Below, in pieces: positions 22,848 through 32,372 of a stretch of 64,000 nt of DNA. Within the stretch, counting starts at the first letter, position 1; every line of letters starts with the position of its first letter. Made by a program: the position numbers and the translations under genes. The notes below the pieces were generated by a model. That model was not told where the DNA came from and did not search any database. It saw only the letters and a list, made by a program, of their open reading frames with translations. Origin of the DNA: Argopecten irradians (taxonomy: Eukaryota; Mollusca; Bivalvia; Pectinida; Pectinidae); the NCBI RefSeq assembly GCF_041381155.1, contig NC_091144.1, positions 14,393,544 to 14,457,543 on the forward strand. The letters are read 5' to 3'.

Positions 22848-24435
22848 GCATCTTCATCTCTAGAATCTTTGTCTCTAGAATCTTCATCTCTAGAATCTTT
22901 GTCTCTAGCATCTTCATCTCTAGAATCTTTGTCTCTAGAATCTTCATCTCTAGAATCTTTGTCTCTAGAATCTTCATCTCTAGAATCTTTGTCTCTAGAA
23001 TCTTCATCTCTAGAATCTTTGTCTCTAGCATCTTCATCTCTAGAATCTTTTCTCTAGATCTTCATCTCTAGAATCTTGTCTCTAGCATCTTAGAATTTTG
23101 TCTCTAGAATCTTTGTCTCTAGCATCTTCATCTCTAGAATCTTTGTCTCTAGCATCTTCATCTCTAGAATCTTTGTCTCTCTAGCATCTTCATCTCTAGA
23201 ATCTTTGTCTCTAGCATCTTCATCTCTAGAATCTTTGTCTCTAGCATCTTCATCTCTAGAATCTTTGTCTCTAGCATCTTCATCTCTAGAATCTTCATCT
23301 CTAGATCTCTCTAGCATCTTCATCTCTAGAATCTTTGTCTCTAGCATCTTCATCTCTAGAATCTTTGTCTCTAGCATCTTCATCTCTAGAATCTTTGTCT
23401 CTAGCATCTTCATCTCTAGAATCTTTGTCTCTAGCATCTTCATCTCTAGAATCTTTGTCTCTAGCATCTTCATCTCTAGAATCTTTGTCTCTAGCATCTT
23501 CATCTCTAGAATCTTTGTCTCTAGCATCTTCATCTCTAGAATCTTTGTCTCTAGCATCTTCATCTCTAGAATCTTTGTCTCTAGCATCTTTGTCTCTAGC
23601 ATCTTTGTCTCTAGCATCTTCATCTCTAGAATCTTTGTCTCTAGCATCTTCATCTCTAGAATCTTTGTCTCTAGCATCTTCATCTCTAGAATCTTTGTCT
23701 CTAGCATCTTCATCTCTAGAATCTTTGTCTCTAGCATCTTCATCTCATCTTTGTCTCTTCATCTTCTCTAGAATCTTTGTCTCTAGCATCTTCATCTCTA
23801 GAATCTTTGTCTCTAGCATCTTCATCTCTAGAATCTTTGTCTCTAGCATCTTCATCTCTAGAATCTTTGTCTCTAGCATCTTCTTCATCTCTAGAATCTC
23901 TTTGTCTCTAGCATCTTCATCTCTAGAATCTTTGTCTCTAATCTTCATCTCTAGAATCTCTAGCATCTTCATCTCTAGAATCTCTAGCATCTTCATCTCT
24001 AGAATCTTTGTCTCCTAGCATCTTCATCTCTAGAATCTTTGTCTCTAGCATCTTCATCTCTAGAATCTTTGTCTCTAGCATCTTCATCTCTAGAATCTTT
24101 GTCTCTAGCATCTTCATCTCCTAGAATCTTTGTCTCTAGCATCTTCATCTCTAGAATCTTTGTCTCTAGCATCTTCATCTCTAGAATCTTTGTCTCTAGC
24201 ATCTTCATCTCTAGAATCTTTGTCTCTAGCATCTTCATCTCTAGAATCTTTGTCTCTAAGCATCTTCATGTCTCTAGCATCTTGGTCTCTAGCATCATTA
24301 CATCTCTAGAATCTTTGTCTCTAGCATCTTCATCTCTAGAATCTTTGTCTCTAGATCTTCATCTCTAGAATCTTCGTCTCTAGCATCTTTGTCTCTAGCA
24401 TCTTCATCTCTAGCATCTTTGTCTCTAGCATCTTC
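22848..24435 (+). repeat. Satellite-like array of alternating 15-bp units (about 30-bp period, about 53 periods)
   Basis: The array alternates TCTCTAGAATCTTTG and TCTCTAGCATCTTCA, with occasional repeats of one type and many 1-3 base indels, which are densest at the right-hand end. It starts 14 bases after the stop codon of the recombinase-like gene and would lie in its 3' UTR or flank. Open frames on both strands (Ser/Leu-rich plus strand, MLETKILEM-type minus strand) are by-products of the period. The 15-bp unit matches the core of the upstream coding repeat. Confidence 0.95.
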
Positions 24436-24508
24436 CGAAAGCTGCTAAGGAAACTTGCCGTCTCCTCCAGGTTCAGCAAAACTTCACGCCCAGTTTTGTA
24501 CACAAGTG

Positions 24509-27500
24509 TTTGGGTGCATGTGAACGTACACACCGTGTCCTGGCTGAAAAGCTTACACCGTACATGAATCGTGCCAAGAACAACTGGGAAAGCTTATTGC
24601 CGTCCATCATATTTGCCATGAATGCTGCAGTCAACCGTATGTCAGGATACTCACCTTTCGAAGTTGTGTTCGGTCAGCGCCCAACCTTTCCATTAGCTGG
24701 AGTTCCAGTGGATATGTCGACTATACCGGCTAGCATATCTACTTATGTTGAAGATCTTCAACGTCGTTTGGAGGTGGTTCGGTCACACATGAAGGATGCA
24801 GTCTTATTGAATCAGGACAAAATGGTTGCCCAACAACTTGGAAATAACAAGGAAACAGTTCAGACGGGAGATTATGTTTTATTTACAACAAACGCCCACA
24901 GGTGCTGGACATAAACTTCAGAACATTTACTCAGACGTACTAGTAGTTAAAGAAAAGCTGTCTGAACATTTAGTGACCCTAAGTGATCCTACCACAGGGA
25001 AAGTTGGTACTCGCCCTGTTCACTTAGATCGACTAAAGCCAGCTCATATTCGCGCCCCAACACCCTCAAATTATTTCCGTATTGTTTCAAACAACAGAGT
25101 TGAATGTGGTGTCCAAACTGAAGACTTTAGCCCTATCACTTCTTCATCCTCTAACCGCGAGTCTGCTAGTGACTTACAGTCAGATATAAATGAACATTTC
25201 CCGCAGATTAATGGAAGCGACTCATCTTCACCGATATCCTCAAACCTCGATTCTTCCAGTGACTTACATTCTGATGTAAATGTATCCTCTCCGCAGGTTG
25301 TAGGAAATGACTCATCTCGTTCGATGTCCTTAAACCAGGAGTCTACTAGTGATTCACATTCAGATATTCATGCGCCATCTCCACAGGTTATAGAACGTGA
25401 TTCCTCTTCATCTACTCCATTACCTGTGTTACCTCAAAGACCTAAACGAACAATAAAAAAGCCAGTGCGCTACCGTGATTCTAGCTTTACAGCTGATTCC
25501 GACATGTCTTCGTCAACTGGACAAGATAAATTCTATAAAATCAAACGTGTTCTGGCTCAAAGAGGATCTGGAGCAACGCTTGAATATCTCATCCAATTCA
25601 GAGGAGAACCATCACAAAATGCCATGTGGCTGAAACCACGGGACTTGAATACTCATCCTCGGAAAACATGCCTTTTGAAGCCACCTAAAACTGTGTTATA
25701 GAGAATGTATTATATGTAGGGGTGCATAATTGTTGTCTTATGCACAGGTTCAGTACTTGTTGTTCTATTGACTTTTTGTATGAAATTGATGACTCAAATA
25801 CTGATTTTATGAAATCCAATTATCCATATGTAATGCAGTGTATTGAGTGTTTTCATTATTTGATGTTTAAGATGAGGCCGATACTTTTTGCCATAGTTAG
25901 ATGTTTTTATACTGAAGGACTGTATTGTAAAATGATGACATTCATGTTTTTGTATGGTTTTCATATTTTATGATTGATTTTGAATTGATGATTTCCTTAC
26001 AACATAACATTTCTCACCTTTTTTTTTAGATTTTTTTAATCAAATGAATACATTGATATATTAGACAGAACTTTGCTATGTTGGAAGTGTGCCACTTCTC
26101 AATATTCCAAATTATGTATTGATGCTATAGATTTTTTCATAATGTTGATCTCTGATTAAGAAAATTCATGTTCTATATTTGTTTGTTTGTATATTTTTTG
26201 CCATTCCCCATGTCTGATCAGATGACATCTTGATTGGAAATTTATTGATGCAACATAAAAGAGTCCTTGACCAAATATCTCTTTTTAAATTCTAGTCAAA
26301 GTGATGAATACCTATAACTATTGATAATTAAATGCACTGAATTAAAGATAATAATATGAGAATCTTATTCTCATGTGAATGATATATTTTCCCAACAGTT
26401 TTGTATAGTATGTATTTCATGAATGGGTTTGCATATGAATAAATTTAGATTGAGTTTGATATTTGACATGCAATAATCATAATTTGATATATTCTGATAA
26501 TGAAATGGATATTACCATGATATTCATTATATGAATTTAAACTTTGACATTAATATGGATTTCTGCAATGTATGGTGAAATGATTAGCTCCCATGTATAG
26601 CTATTGCATTGAAATGTTGTGGATTTTTGATAATTGACCATGCACACTCAAATATGTTCATGTTATGTTTATGCATTTATTGTTCAGAGATTTTGTTTTA
26701 TTGTAAAGGTATCACAATATTACTTATTTGTGAAATAGAGATTTTCAGTGTGCCAATGCCCTAATACTAGTCAAAATATCTGTATTTTTCGCTGTTGTTA
26801 TTACAACTTATTCCATTCTTATTTTCTGGAAAAATTTCCTTACAACACCTAGAACTCAAAACCAGATTTTAAGCAAAGTTACTTCTATGTAATAGGAAAT
26901 GCTATGTGTCACGTTACATTATACAGGCCAGAAACTCTCTTGTGCATGTTAAGTATTACCTTTTAAATGGAAATCTTGTTTGTTCCAAATGTATTATTGT
27001 AACAGTAGGCATGGTTTAGTCATGCTAGTAGATCTTGTAACCAGACAAGGTCATTTCTTTTTACAATATTACTGTGAGGGTTCATAAACACATTTTTCTG
27101 TTTTCCTCTTACTTGCACTTTGTTAAATGTGTCACATTTGAGGATGTTTTCAATATTCTCCTGGTTAATGTAGAGTGCTCCTTTGTTTAAGATGATGTTT
27201 GTGATAGTTTGGTGCATTTTGATAATATGCAAAAATGTTAAAATTCAGATATCACTCTATTTCTGTATAATATTACACGTATGACTTGCATTCCTGAACT
27301 ATGGTTTTGATCGTATTTATTAGTATTTTCTTTGACATGTCGTTTCAAAATTGTATGCACAATTTTTGTTTGGGGGGCGGGGATGTCGTATACGTGTATT
27401 TGTACATGTCAAAGAAAATATAAATTAATCCGGAATATAAAAATGTTATATGTTTGGTTCTAATTTTACAATCTCAATTTTCCGGAATTGTTTCTCCGGG

Positions 27501-27659
27501 TTTCGGTTATTATGTTACTTATGTGAAGAAAATGAAAATAAACGAAGCAGGCAGCAGAACAGAAGATTTTGTCATTGTTTCGACCCTTATTTTGTATGTC
27601 TGACGTCGCCTTCACAACAAAATCCTCTCACAAGCCTTTCCCGGCGACGACACTTGACA
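24509..27659 (+). mobile_element. Fossil Ty3/Gypsy LTR retrotransposon, 3' part only
   Basis: The left part (about 24509-25700) encodes the end of a Gypsy-type pol: the integrase segment ERTHRVLAEKLTPYMNRAK, the motif SGYSPFEVVFGQRP, and a chromodomain-like tail (YLIQFRGEPSQNAMWLKPRD). A long AT-rich untranslated region follows. A purine tract GGGGGGCGGGGA at about 27372-27383 precedes a candidate 3' LTR (27384-27659, beginning TGTCGTATACG and ending CACTTGACA). Everything upstream of the integrase end, including gag, protease, reverse transcriptase and the 5' LTR, is absent, and the satellite array abuts the truncation. The element is broken, with 5' truncation and at least one further break. 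Age cannot be read without a paired LTR. Confidence 0.75.
27324..27420. repeat. 17-bp perfect inverted repeat around the candidate LTR start
   Basis: TATTTTCTTTGACATGT at 27324-27340 is the exact complement of ACATGTCAAAGAAAATA at 27404-27420, with a 63-base spacer that contains the purine tract and the first bases of the candidate LTR. It could form a hairpin in RNA or be the ends of a small inserted element. Confidence 0.6.
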
Positions 27660-27682
27660 GCCGATGGGTGCCGAGAATGATA

Positions 27683-27975
27683 GGGCAGTAGGATTCAAAA
27701 TTGTACAAATGATATGGGGCTGACCCTCGTGCCCTGTTTGGCGGGCCCAAAAGGGGTCAAATTGGCTATTTCATAAAAACGACTTCTTCTCTGAAACTAA
27801 GCATTGCCGGACAGCACTCATAATGCAAATTCAGTGGTAGCATCCTTATAGGGTAGGGATTCAAAACTGTACAAATGATGTGGCTGACCCCCAGGGGCCT
27901 GTGGGGTGGGGCCATTAGGGGTCAAATTGCCTATTTCCTTTAAACGGCTTCTTCTCTGAAACTAAGCATAGGATA
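27683..27975. repeat. Two diverged tandem units of about 125-130 bp
   Basis: Both units run from AGGGNAGGATTCAAAA-type sequence through TGTACAAATGAT, GGCTGACCC, GGGGTCAAATTG and CTTCTTCTCTGAAACTAAGC (starts near 27683 and 27850). They sit between the fossil LTR and the candidate promoter of the EEP gene. No coding capacity. Confidence 0.7.
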
Positions 27976-28019
27976 GCCCTCACAACGTTGTAGGGAAACT
28001 TACCATCTATATATGATAT

Positions 28020-28090
28020 GGGACGGCGTGCGCGACCAATCAAACGGCGCGTTTGACCTTGCCCTAAAAGAGGCTATTTTCAGCAACAAG
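28020..28090 (+). promoter_or_regulatory. Candidate GC-rich promoter with CCAAT box
   Basis: A local GC-rich island contains GGCGTGCGCGACCAATCA (CCAAT at 28036-28040, next to an NRF-1-like GCGTGCGC) and is followed by CAACAAGATGGCTGC at 28084-28098. This arrangement resembles a TATA-less housekeeping promoter. Assignment to the EEP-domain gene downstream is inference. Confidence 0.4.
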
Positions 28091-28125
28091 ATGGCTGCAG
28101 AGTCTGAAGCGATGACCGGCGAATG
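28091..28125 (+). CDS. Candidate first coding exon (MAAESEAMTGE) of the EEP-domain gene
   Basis: An ATG in good context (caagATGGCT) opens 11 codons and two extra bases before a possible donor GAATG|GTATTT. It is on the right strand and close to a promoter-like island. However, at least one exon carrying the first strands of the EEP fold would still have to lie between here and 32373, and I could not find it. It may equally belong to another transcript. Confidence 0.3.
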
Positions 28126-29087
28126 GTATTTATTTAACACTCTTATTATATATTTCCGTTGTCCATACTTTGTTTTAGTCTAAATATATACATATTAAGA
28201 ACATGCAAACCAGTGTAGAAAACTAGATGCTCTTTAAAGAGTGTGTTTTCCGCGGAAATTTAAATGAAACACTTGCCCTATGACCAAACCTATTGCGATT
28301 TAGGTAGGCTAGGCCTAGATACCACCCGTACTGTTCGATTTTCACCTCGATGTCTTGTAGGAACATGTGTTTAGGATATCAAAAACAAATTGGTATTTTG
28401 GAGGCTTCCTAATAAGCAGGAAGCAAGATATCGTTTTAATAATGAAATATGTTGGTAACCCCCCGCCTCCCCCGCACACACAGATCTAACACACTCATAG
28501 TTAGGCCTATTACAATGCCGGCACATGATCTTGCGCACCTAAGAGTTTCATAGCCGATAGATAATTCATTAAATATTTATTTATTGTTAAATTATGGTGT
28601 CAGCAAGGAACAAACATTTGTTTTTCAGTACCTTCCATCAATAAATGATATCTTTTCAGTTTACCAAAAATAAACGAAAAACATTGACCTTAACAGCTGT
28701 TATCCCATGTTTGAACTGTAAACACGGCACATGATCTTGCGCAGTACACTATAATCCAATTTTAATCATACTATGATATTCAATTTATTTAGCTGACCAT
28801 TCTAATTTCAATGAAAAACAAAATAATTGAATTATAAATCAGACTGCAATTTTTAAAAATGTCAAATAAAAAAACCAATGGAGACTTTTTAAATCAGGAG
28901 TCACTTTCCGCCATTCTTCCACTATCGCCCCATTGTAACACGGTACGTCTGCACCTTAGACTAAAAACTGAGATTGTATCAGAATTTACATTGCCATTCT
29001 ATACTTTTTATGTCTGAATAAGTTTGTTACTTTATTAAAATTAGCTGAATTAAATTACCAGTGCACAAGATCATGTGCCGCGCAAGT

Positions 29088-29230
29088 AGTCCGCTAAACC
29101 TGCCTATATTATGTATATATTATATTTATTTTTAATTTATTTTATTATTTTTTTTTTGCCTAAGATATTAGGCAAAAAAAAAAAAAAAAAAATTAAAAAG
29201 CCTAATAATATAGGCAGGTTTAGCGGACTA
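29088..29230. mobile_element. Fold-back MITE (family 2, copy A)
   Basis: The left arm TAGTCCGCTAAACCTGCC, continuing TATATTAT, is the exact complement of the right arm ending at 29230. The centre contains GCCTAAGATATTAGGC, itself a palindrome, and a long A-run. The whole 143 bp can fold into a hairpin. No coding capacity. Confidence 0.8.
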
Positions 29231-29773
29231 CTGCGCAAGATCATGTTCCTTTCCTGAAAAAATAAACGAAAAACATTGACCTTGCAAAAAATGCGAAAGT
29301 TTTTCTCTTTAGCAAATATGAATTTCATTTAGCAAATTGTGAAAAACATTAATTTAAATAACTAAGGAGCATCAAATAAACAGCTGTTATCCCATGTTTG
29401 AACTGTAAACACGGCACATGATCTTGCGCAGTACACTATAATCCAATTTTAATCATACTATGATATTCAATTTATTTAGCTGACCATTCTAATTTCAATG
29501 AAAAACAAAATAATTGAATTATAAATCAGACTGCAATTTTTAAAAATGTCAAATAAAAAAACCAATGGAGACTTTTTAAATCAGGAGTCACTTTCCGCCA
29601 TTCTTCCACTATCGCCCCATTGTAACACGGTACGTCTGCACCTTAGACTAAAAACTGAGATTGTATCAGAATTTACATTGCCATTCTATACTTTTTATGT
29701 CTGAATAAGTTTGTTACTTTATTAAAATTAGCTGAATTAAATTACCAGTGCACAAGATCATGTGCCGCGCAAG

Positions 29774-29918
29774 TAGTCCGCTAAACCTGCCTATATTATG
29801 TATATATTATATTTATTTTTAATTTATTTTATTATTTTTTTTTTGCCTAAGATATTAGGCAAAAAAAAAAAAAAAAAAAATTAAAAAGCCTAATAATATA
29901 GGCAGGTTTAGCGGACTA
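29774..29918. mobile_element. Fold-back MITE (family 2, copy B)
   Basis: Second copy, carried by the tandem duplication; the same arms and centre as 29088-29230, with a slightly longer A-run. Flanking GCGCAAG and GATCATGT motifs occur on both sides in inverted orientation. Confidence 0.8.
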
Positions 29919-30889
29919 CTGCGCAAGATCATGTTCCTTTCCTGTATGGCTACTGTAGTCGCCTTGCAACAGTATTCGGGGTATTCGACTCATTCGAGGT
30001 TGGTCACAATCAACAGTCAAAATGTCCGGTCTCAAACTATGACAAACAATGCACGACAATGACATTTTAATTACCCTATCTTTCAACATTTTGGATTTCT
30101 TTATTTAAGTGTTTTATTGATAGCAATATCAAGTTGCAAAAAAAAATGTATAACATAAATTTAGTGTTTGAAAAAGCTAACGAGAAAGCCCTAAATCATT
30201 CACAGCAGAGTAAGCGATCGTCATCTAGGTCAATGCAGAATCCATATTGGTCAACAAGAAGTACATTTTGTATTATTTAATTATCATAAATCATTTATAA
30301 CATTTACAAAATATATACTCACAATAAAGTTATTAACCAGCATATTTACGGACATAAGAAATGATATTTATAGATGTCTATTTAGTAAAAGCGTGACGTT
30401 GGGTTATATGAGTTTATAAGTAAAGTTACAAAATACAATTTACGAGATACGGAACGCACTAATAAAATGTACTTTGCATATATCATTTGATATCATTTAC
30501 ATCTTACGATAAATAACATTGTGTAAGCTTGTTGAATGAAACCAACAAAGAAATTTAAAAAAAATAAACTTTTATAATTAGGCGGACGTCAGCAATATCT
30601 TCCGCCTCTTTTGTCATTTCACATTATGTGTACTTTCTATTTACCAAGATCAAAAACTTCCATATTTTCGTATTTACAGCGAAAATTATTACGAGAGAAA
30701 CATCAATAACTTAATGCCTTTTCTGAAATATTCAAATAAAGTTAGCATCAAACAATGACTTGCGATTGTGTAGGTAGGTAATAATGTACAGTAACTGTAC
30801 AGTAACTGATTAATTTATCAACTGTTTTAACAGTTTTAGACTTGCTATGAAAGTAATGTGACTGAAAAAACTATGTTTGAAGCTTGTGT

Positions 30890-32067
30890 CTGCGAAACTT
30901 AAGCATTTTTATGCCATGGCGCGGCGTCCGTCGTCCGTCCGTCCGTCCGTCCGTCCGTTAACAATTCTTGTTACCGCTAATTCTCAGAAAGTGCTGAAGG
31001 GATCTTTCTCAAATTTCATATGTAGGTTCCCCTAGGACTCTAGTTGTGCATATTGCATTTTGGGACCGATCGGTCAACAAGATGGCCGACAGGCAGCCAT
31101 CTTGGATTTTGATAGTTAAAATTTGTTACCGCTATTTCTCAAAAAGTACTGCAGGGATCTTTCTCAAATTTCATATATAGGTTCCCCTAGGGCCTTAGTT
31201 GTGCATATTGCATTTTGGGACTGATTGGTCAACAAGATGGCCGACAGGTGGCCATCTTGGATTTTGATAGTTAAAGTTTGTTACCGCTATTTCTCAAAAA
31301 GTGCTGAAGGGATCTTTCTCAAATTTCATATACAGGTTCCCCTAGGACCCTAGTTGTGCATATTACATTTTGGGACCGATCAGTGAACAAGATGGCCGAC
31401 AGGTGGCCATCTTGGATTTTGACAGTTAAAGTTTGTTACCGCTATTACTCAAAAAGTACTGAAGGGATCTTTCTCAAATTTCATATATAGGTTTCCCTAG
31501 GGCCCTAGTTGTGCATATTGCATTTTGGAACCGATCGGTCAACAAGATGGCTTGGATTTTGATAGTTAAAATTTGTTACCGCTATTTCACAAAAAGTAGT
31601 GAAGGTATCGTTTACAAATTTCATATGAAGGTTCCCCAAGGACCCTAGTTGTGCATATTGTTAATTGGGACCGATCGGTAAACAAGATGGCCGACCGACG
31701 GCCATATTGGATTTTGATTGTTAAAGTTTGTTACCGCTATTTCTCAGAAAGTACTCAAGGGATCTTTCTCAAATTTTATGTGTAGGTTCCCCTTGTACCC
31801 TAGTTGTGCATAGTACCTTTTAGGACTGATGCATTTAAATGCCTTTCGGGACTGATCGGTAAACAAGATGGCCAACCGGCCGCCATCTTAGATTTCATTG
31901 TTGAAGTTTGTTACCACTATTTCTTAAAAAGTACTATAGCGATCTGTCTCAAATTTTATATGTCATGTGTTTGAAAAAGTTTGAAAAGCAGGGAAAAGAT
32001 CCCTCTTTCCATTGTCAGACATAGATCTTTCTTTGGTGGGCGCCAAGATCCCTCTGGGATCTCTTGT
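30890..32067. repeat. Tandem repeat region of about 155-bp units with a leading GTCC microsatellite
   Basis: After a (GTCC)n tract at about 30926-30958, seven units start with GTTACCGCTATTTCTCA-type sequence near 30970, 31125, 31280, 31433, 31573, 31726 and 31908. Most contain AACAAGATGGCC, a short spacer and GGCCATCTTGGAT, a 10-bp inverted repeat holding a YY1-like AAGATGGC. The region ends CCAAGATCCCTCTGGGATCT. A shorter, more decayed member of the same family is at 37325-37908. It lies in the presumed 5' intron of the EEP gene. Confidence 0.9.
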
Positions 32068-32372
32068 TGTAAATTGTTTATGCTTACCAATTTGCATTAT
32101 TTCTATTATAGTAGATCCATGATGTTATTTCACAATTGCATTTAGCATATTGTTAATTAGAAAACCTGCAGATTGTCATGCGTAATAACTTCTGCCTGAA
32201 TCCTATATATGCTTAAACATATAGTACATACATACTGCATGTACATGTACTGGTGTATAAGTTATTTTGGTATACATGTATTCACAATAACAATTAAGGT
32301 ACCGTATTTATCATTATTACAATTACCCGGTATATATATCTACAAGTGCATAACATTTTGTCTTAATTTCAG

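Larger units (their letters stand above)
28665..29944. repeat. Recent tandem duplication, unit about 590-690 bp
   Basis: 28692-29256 and 29379-29944 are almost identical over about 565 bases, including poly-A lengths within one base. The linker 29257-29378 begins with the same AATAAACGAAAAACATTG that precedes the first unit (about 28667), so the structure is a tandem duplication with about 100 bp lost from the first unit. Each unit carries the fold-back element listed separately. Confidence 0.9.

Noticed and set aside
22848-24435. CRISPR-like array
   Set aside because: There are no unique spacers; the units are contiguous 15-mers in a eukaryotic context.
22816-24533. Ser/Leu-rich and MLETKILEM-type open frames over the 15-bp array
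   Set aside because: A period divisible by three without stops keeps frames open by chance; frequent small indels switch frames and there is no unique sequence attached.
28859-28924. Possible exon MSNKKTNGDFLNQESLSAIL… before GTACGT, repeated at about 29547
   Set aside because: It lies in a duplicated repeat block, has no homologue I recognise and does not supply the missing EEP first strand.
29137-29328. Phe-rich minus-strand frame with poly-Phe
   Set aside because: It arises from the poly-A/poly-T centre of the fold-back element.
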